DNA of 23,265 nt from contig DAOVBT010000004.1 of the NCBI GenBank assembly GCA_030670375.1, forward strand, positions 1 to 23,265, in the 5' to 3' direction. The stretch comes from Candidatus Aminicenantota bacterium (lineage in GTDB: Bacteria > Acidobacteriota > Aminicenantia > Aminicenantales > Aminicenantaceae). The notes below the pieces were generated by a model. That model was not told where the DNA came from. It worked only from the letters and a program-made list of their open reading frames with translations, and did no database searches. Positions 21,396 through 23,265 of the stretch are shown one piece after another. Both the position numbers and the translations under genes were made by a program. Position 1 is the stretch's first letter; the number at the start of each line of letters is the position of its first letter.

Positions 21396-22958
21396 GTGAA
21401 TTTTACGCTAATCGTCATTGCTGTTATATTGCTTGTTGCTTCTGCAACCATAATATTTATCTTGGTCAGGAAAGCCGGGGGGGGGCGTGCCCTTTTCCGT
21501 GCTCAACAAGAGGCCAAGGAGATTCTTGGGGATGCCAAGGAGGATGCCCAAAAAATAAAACGAGAGGCTTCGATAGCAGCAAAAGAAAAACAACTCAACC
21601 TTAAGGCGGATTTTGAAAGGCAAACACGAGACAGAAGCCGAAAGCTCAATGAACTGGAGAGACGACTTGTCAAAAAAGAAGAAAACCTCGAGCGGAAGTA
21701 TCAGGTTCATGAGAGGAAAGAACGCGATTTTTCACAAAAAGAACAGCGGTTGTTCACTCGCGAACGAGAACTCGTGGAAAAAGAGAAGGAATACCAGGAG
21801 CTAAGAAGGAAAGCTGTGGAGGAGATAGAGCGGGTTGCCAACATATCCCAGGAAGAGGCTAAGAGAGAATTGATGAAGAAGATGGAGGATAAGGCAAAGC
21901 TCGAGGCGGTTCAAGTCCTTCGCAAGATCGAAGAGGAAACAAGAGAAAAAGGACAAGGAATGGCAAGGGAGATAATCAGCCAGGCTATCCAGCGTTCGGC
22001 TGCCGAGCATGTGGTCGAGACAACTGTTTCTGTGGTCGATCTTCCCTCTGATGACATGAAAGGCCGGATAATCGGTAGAGAAGGTCGGAACATCCGTGCG
22101 TTGGAGTTGGCCACGGGCGTAGATATCATCGTCGATGACACGCCGGAAGCGGTGATTCTCTCCAGTTTTGACCCGATTCGGCGAGAAATGGCCCGATTGG
22201 CCATAGAAAAGTTGGTGATGGACGGCAGAATCCATCCAGCCAGGATTGAAGAGGTTGTGGAAACCGTTAAAAAAGAACTGGAGGAGAAAGTCAAACAGGA
22301 GGGGGAATCTGTGATTCTCGAGCTTAGGATTCAGGACATTCATCCAGAGTTGGTGAAGCTTCTGGGCAGGTTGAAATACCGAACAAGTTATGGCCAAAAT
22401 GTCCTTCAGCATTCCAAAGAGGTCGCTTACCTTGCTACCATCATGGCCAAAGAGTTGGGTTTGGATGCCAATGTTGCGATGCGGGCCGGACTCCTCCATG
22501 ACATCGGAAAGGCTATGGATAAAGAGGTGGAGGGAACCCACACAGAATTGAGTGTTGGGCTTACAAAGAAATACGGGGAAAAAGAAAATGTGATTCAGGC
22601 GATTGCCTCTCATCACCGGGATGTCGATTTTCCTTCGATAGAAGCGGTGTTGGTGCAGGCTGCCGATACGCTTTCTGCGGCAAGACCCGGTGCTCGCCGG
22701 GAACTCTTGGAAGCCTATGTCAAAAGGTTGGAGAAGTTGGAGGGAATTGCCAACTCCTATGAAGGAGTGGCTAAATCCTTTGCTCTCCAGGCAGGAAGAG
22801 AGATTAGGATCATTGTCGAGAGCCAAAAGATCTCGGATGATAAAGCCTACCTCGCTGCAAAAGAGATTGCGCAGAAAATAAAGGAAGAGTTGGATTATCC
22901 GGGCCAGATCAAAGTAACGGTTATCCGAGAGATGAGGGCTGTGGAGTATGCGCGATAG
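21396..22958 (+). CDS. rny: Ribonuclease Y
   Basis: This membrane-anchored endoribonuclease starts mRNA decay. The 520-aa protein has one N-terminal membrane helix (residues 3-25, VIAVILLVASATIIFILV), then a long charged coiled coil (about 35-190). A KH domain (GRIIGREGRNIRALE, about 223-237) and an HD domain follow (HSKEVAYLATIMAKELG.., LLHDIGKAMD, SHHRD). I start at GTG 21396, 8 nt after AGGAGG (21382-21387); the longer frame's GTG 21387 is within the SD itself. The stop overlaps the ymdB start by 11 nt. RNase R at 857 gives the window a second RNA-decay enzyme. Confidence 0.95.
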   Translation: MNFTLIVIAVILLVASATIIFILVRKAGGGRALFRAQQEAKEILGDAKEDAQKIKREASIAAKEKQLNLKADFERQTRDRSRKLNELERRLVKKEENLERKYQVHERKERDFSQKEQRLFTRERELVEKEKEYQELRRKAVEEIERVANISQEEAKRELMKKMEDKAKLEAVQVLRKIEEETREKGQGMAREIISQAIQRSAAEHVVETTVSVVDLPSDDMKGRIIGREGRNIRALELATGVDIIVDDTPEAVILSSFDPIRREMARLAIEKLVMDGRIHPARIEEVVETVKKELEEKVKQEGESVILELRIQDIHPELVKLLGRLKYRTSYGQNVLQHSKEVAYLATIMAKELGLDANVAMRAGLLHDIGKAMDKEVEGTHTELSVGLTKKYGEKENVIQAIASHHRDVDFPSIEAVLVQAADTLSAARPGARRELLEAYVKRLEKLEGIANSYEGVAKSFALQAGREIRIIVESQKISDDKAYLAAKEIAQKIKEELDYPGQIKVTVIREMRAVEYAR

Positions 22959-23265
22959 GTATGGATTTCTGTTTATAGGCGATATCATCGGAAGGCCTGG
23001 AAGACGGGCTCTGAAGAAGTTTCTGCCGGCTCTTCTCGAGAAATATTCCCCTTCTCTCGTTGTGGCAAACGGTGAGAATGCCGCAGGCGGGATAGGCATC
23101 ACTCCTGATATCTGCCGCCAACTTCTTGCGCAGGTCGATGTTTTAACCTCGGGAAATCATATCTGGGACAAGAGGGATGCCGTCGAATATCTGGATCAAG
23201 AACCACGGCTGCTGCGGCCGGTCAATTACCCCTCTCCCACTCCGGGAAAAGGGATTTATGCCTTT
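22948..23265 (+). CDS. ymdB: YmdB-type metallophosphoesterase (5' part, runs off window)
   Basis: ATG 22948 lies within the last codons of rny, and the frame is open to the window end (106 residues seen of about 260 expected). The N-terminus shows the TIGR00282/YmdB pattern: FLFIGDIIGRPGRRAL, VVANGENAAGGIGITPDIC and LTSGNHIWDKRD, which supply the Asp, Asn and His metal ligands. In Bacillus the family hydrolyses cyclic nucleotides and acts with RNase Y, and rny-ymdB adjacency is widespread. GAGGG lies about 9 nt before the start. Confidence 0.93.
   Translation, partial: MRDRYGFLFIGDIIGRPGRRALKKFLPALLEKYSPSLVVANGENAAGGIGITPDICRQLLAQVDVLTSGNHIWDKRDAVEYLDQEPRLLRPVNYPSPTPGKGIYAF

Noticed and set aside
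21801..23102. Long open frame (433 codons) on the minus strand opposite rny and ymdB
   Set aside because: It is antisense to the certain rny coding sequence. It has no ribosome site and reads as a His/Phe/Leu-rich shadow of a Lys/Glu-rich gene.
1..23265. CRISPR array, integrase, prophage or intact insertion sequence
   Set aside because: No regularly spaced direct repeats, transposase or integrase frames were seen. The only repeats are the dispersed hairpins.

Overview
This is a bacterial chromosomal window of medium GC content that is densely coded. It carries mostly housekeeping genes plus one amino-acid catabolism operon. The gene order thrS-infC-rpmI-rplT-pheS-pheT-zapA-(6S RNA)-rny-ymdB is of the kind seen in Deltaproteobacteria, Acidobacteriota and related uncultured phyla such as Aminicenantes. 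I lean toward that last group from the overall flavour (a SelB-like fragment, the carbamate kinase/OTC/COG2403 cluster, dispersed hairpins), but the window contains no marker that settles the phylum.

Layout. Positions 1-4047 (+) hold the tail of an unidentified gene, a 212-aa unknown protein, RNase R (rnr), and a 362-aa protein that corresponds only to the C-terminal RNA-binding half of elongation factor SelB. Positions 4059-12823 (-) hold a seven-gene run read from a good sigma70-type promoter at about 12865-12893. In order it encodes a COG2403/cyclic-2,3-diphosphoglycerate-synthetase-like P-loop protein, carbamate kinase, ornithine carbamoyltransferase, a 724-aa unknown with a Lys-rich tail, an FAD amine/imino-acid oxidoreductase, an ornithine-cyclodeaminase-fold reductase, and a trans-3-hydroxy-L-proline dehydratase. 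Positions 12833-13285 have no credible gene. From 13286 (+) come a YfcE/MJ0936-type phosphodiesterase, a 38-aa very basic mini-ORF and tRNA-Val(GAC) with a consensus promoter. The translation/cell-division block follows: thrS, infC (ATC start), rpmI, rplT, pheS, pheT (short form), a coiled-coil ZapB-like protein, zapA, a probable 6S RNA, rny and the beginning of ymdB, which runs off the window.

How the genes work together. The minus-strand operon can be read as an imino/amino-acid fermentation module. Carbamate kinase plus OTC would recover ATP from citrulline by phosphorolysis. The dehydratase and reductase would convert trans-3-hydroxyproline through pyrroline-2-carboxylate to proline, and the FAD enzyme could then oxidise proline or a related imino acid. 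No arginine deiminase is present in the window.

The most unusual signals are the following. (1) An intact stand-alone SelB C-terminal half is coupled to rnr. (2) A family of hairpin repeats ends in a TGAATAATTCAGGTTA-like box, and in five of six copies this box lies at or just upstream of a gene start in that gene's orientation (rnr, the reductase gene, the mini-ORF, thrS, infC). (3) infC starts at ATC. (4) A 193-nt 6S RNA-like fold begins inside the end of zapA. (5) PheT lacks the usual N-terminal tRNA-binding insert. (6) A Lys-rich unknown protein is embedded in the catabolic operon.
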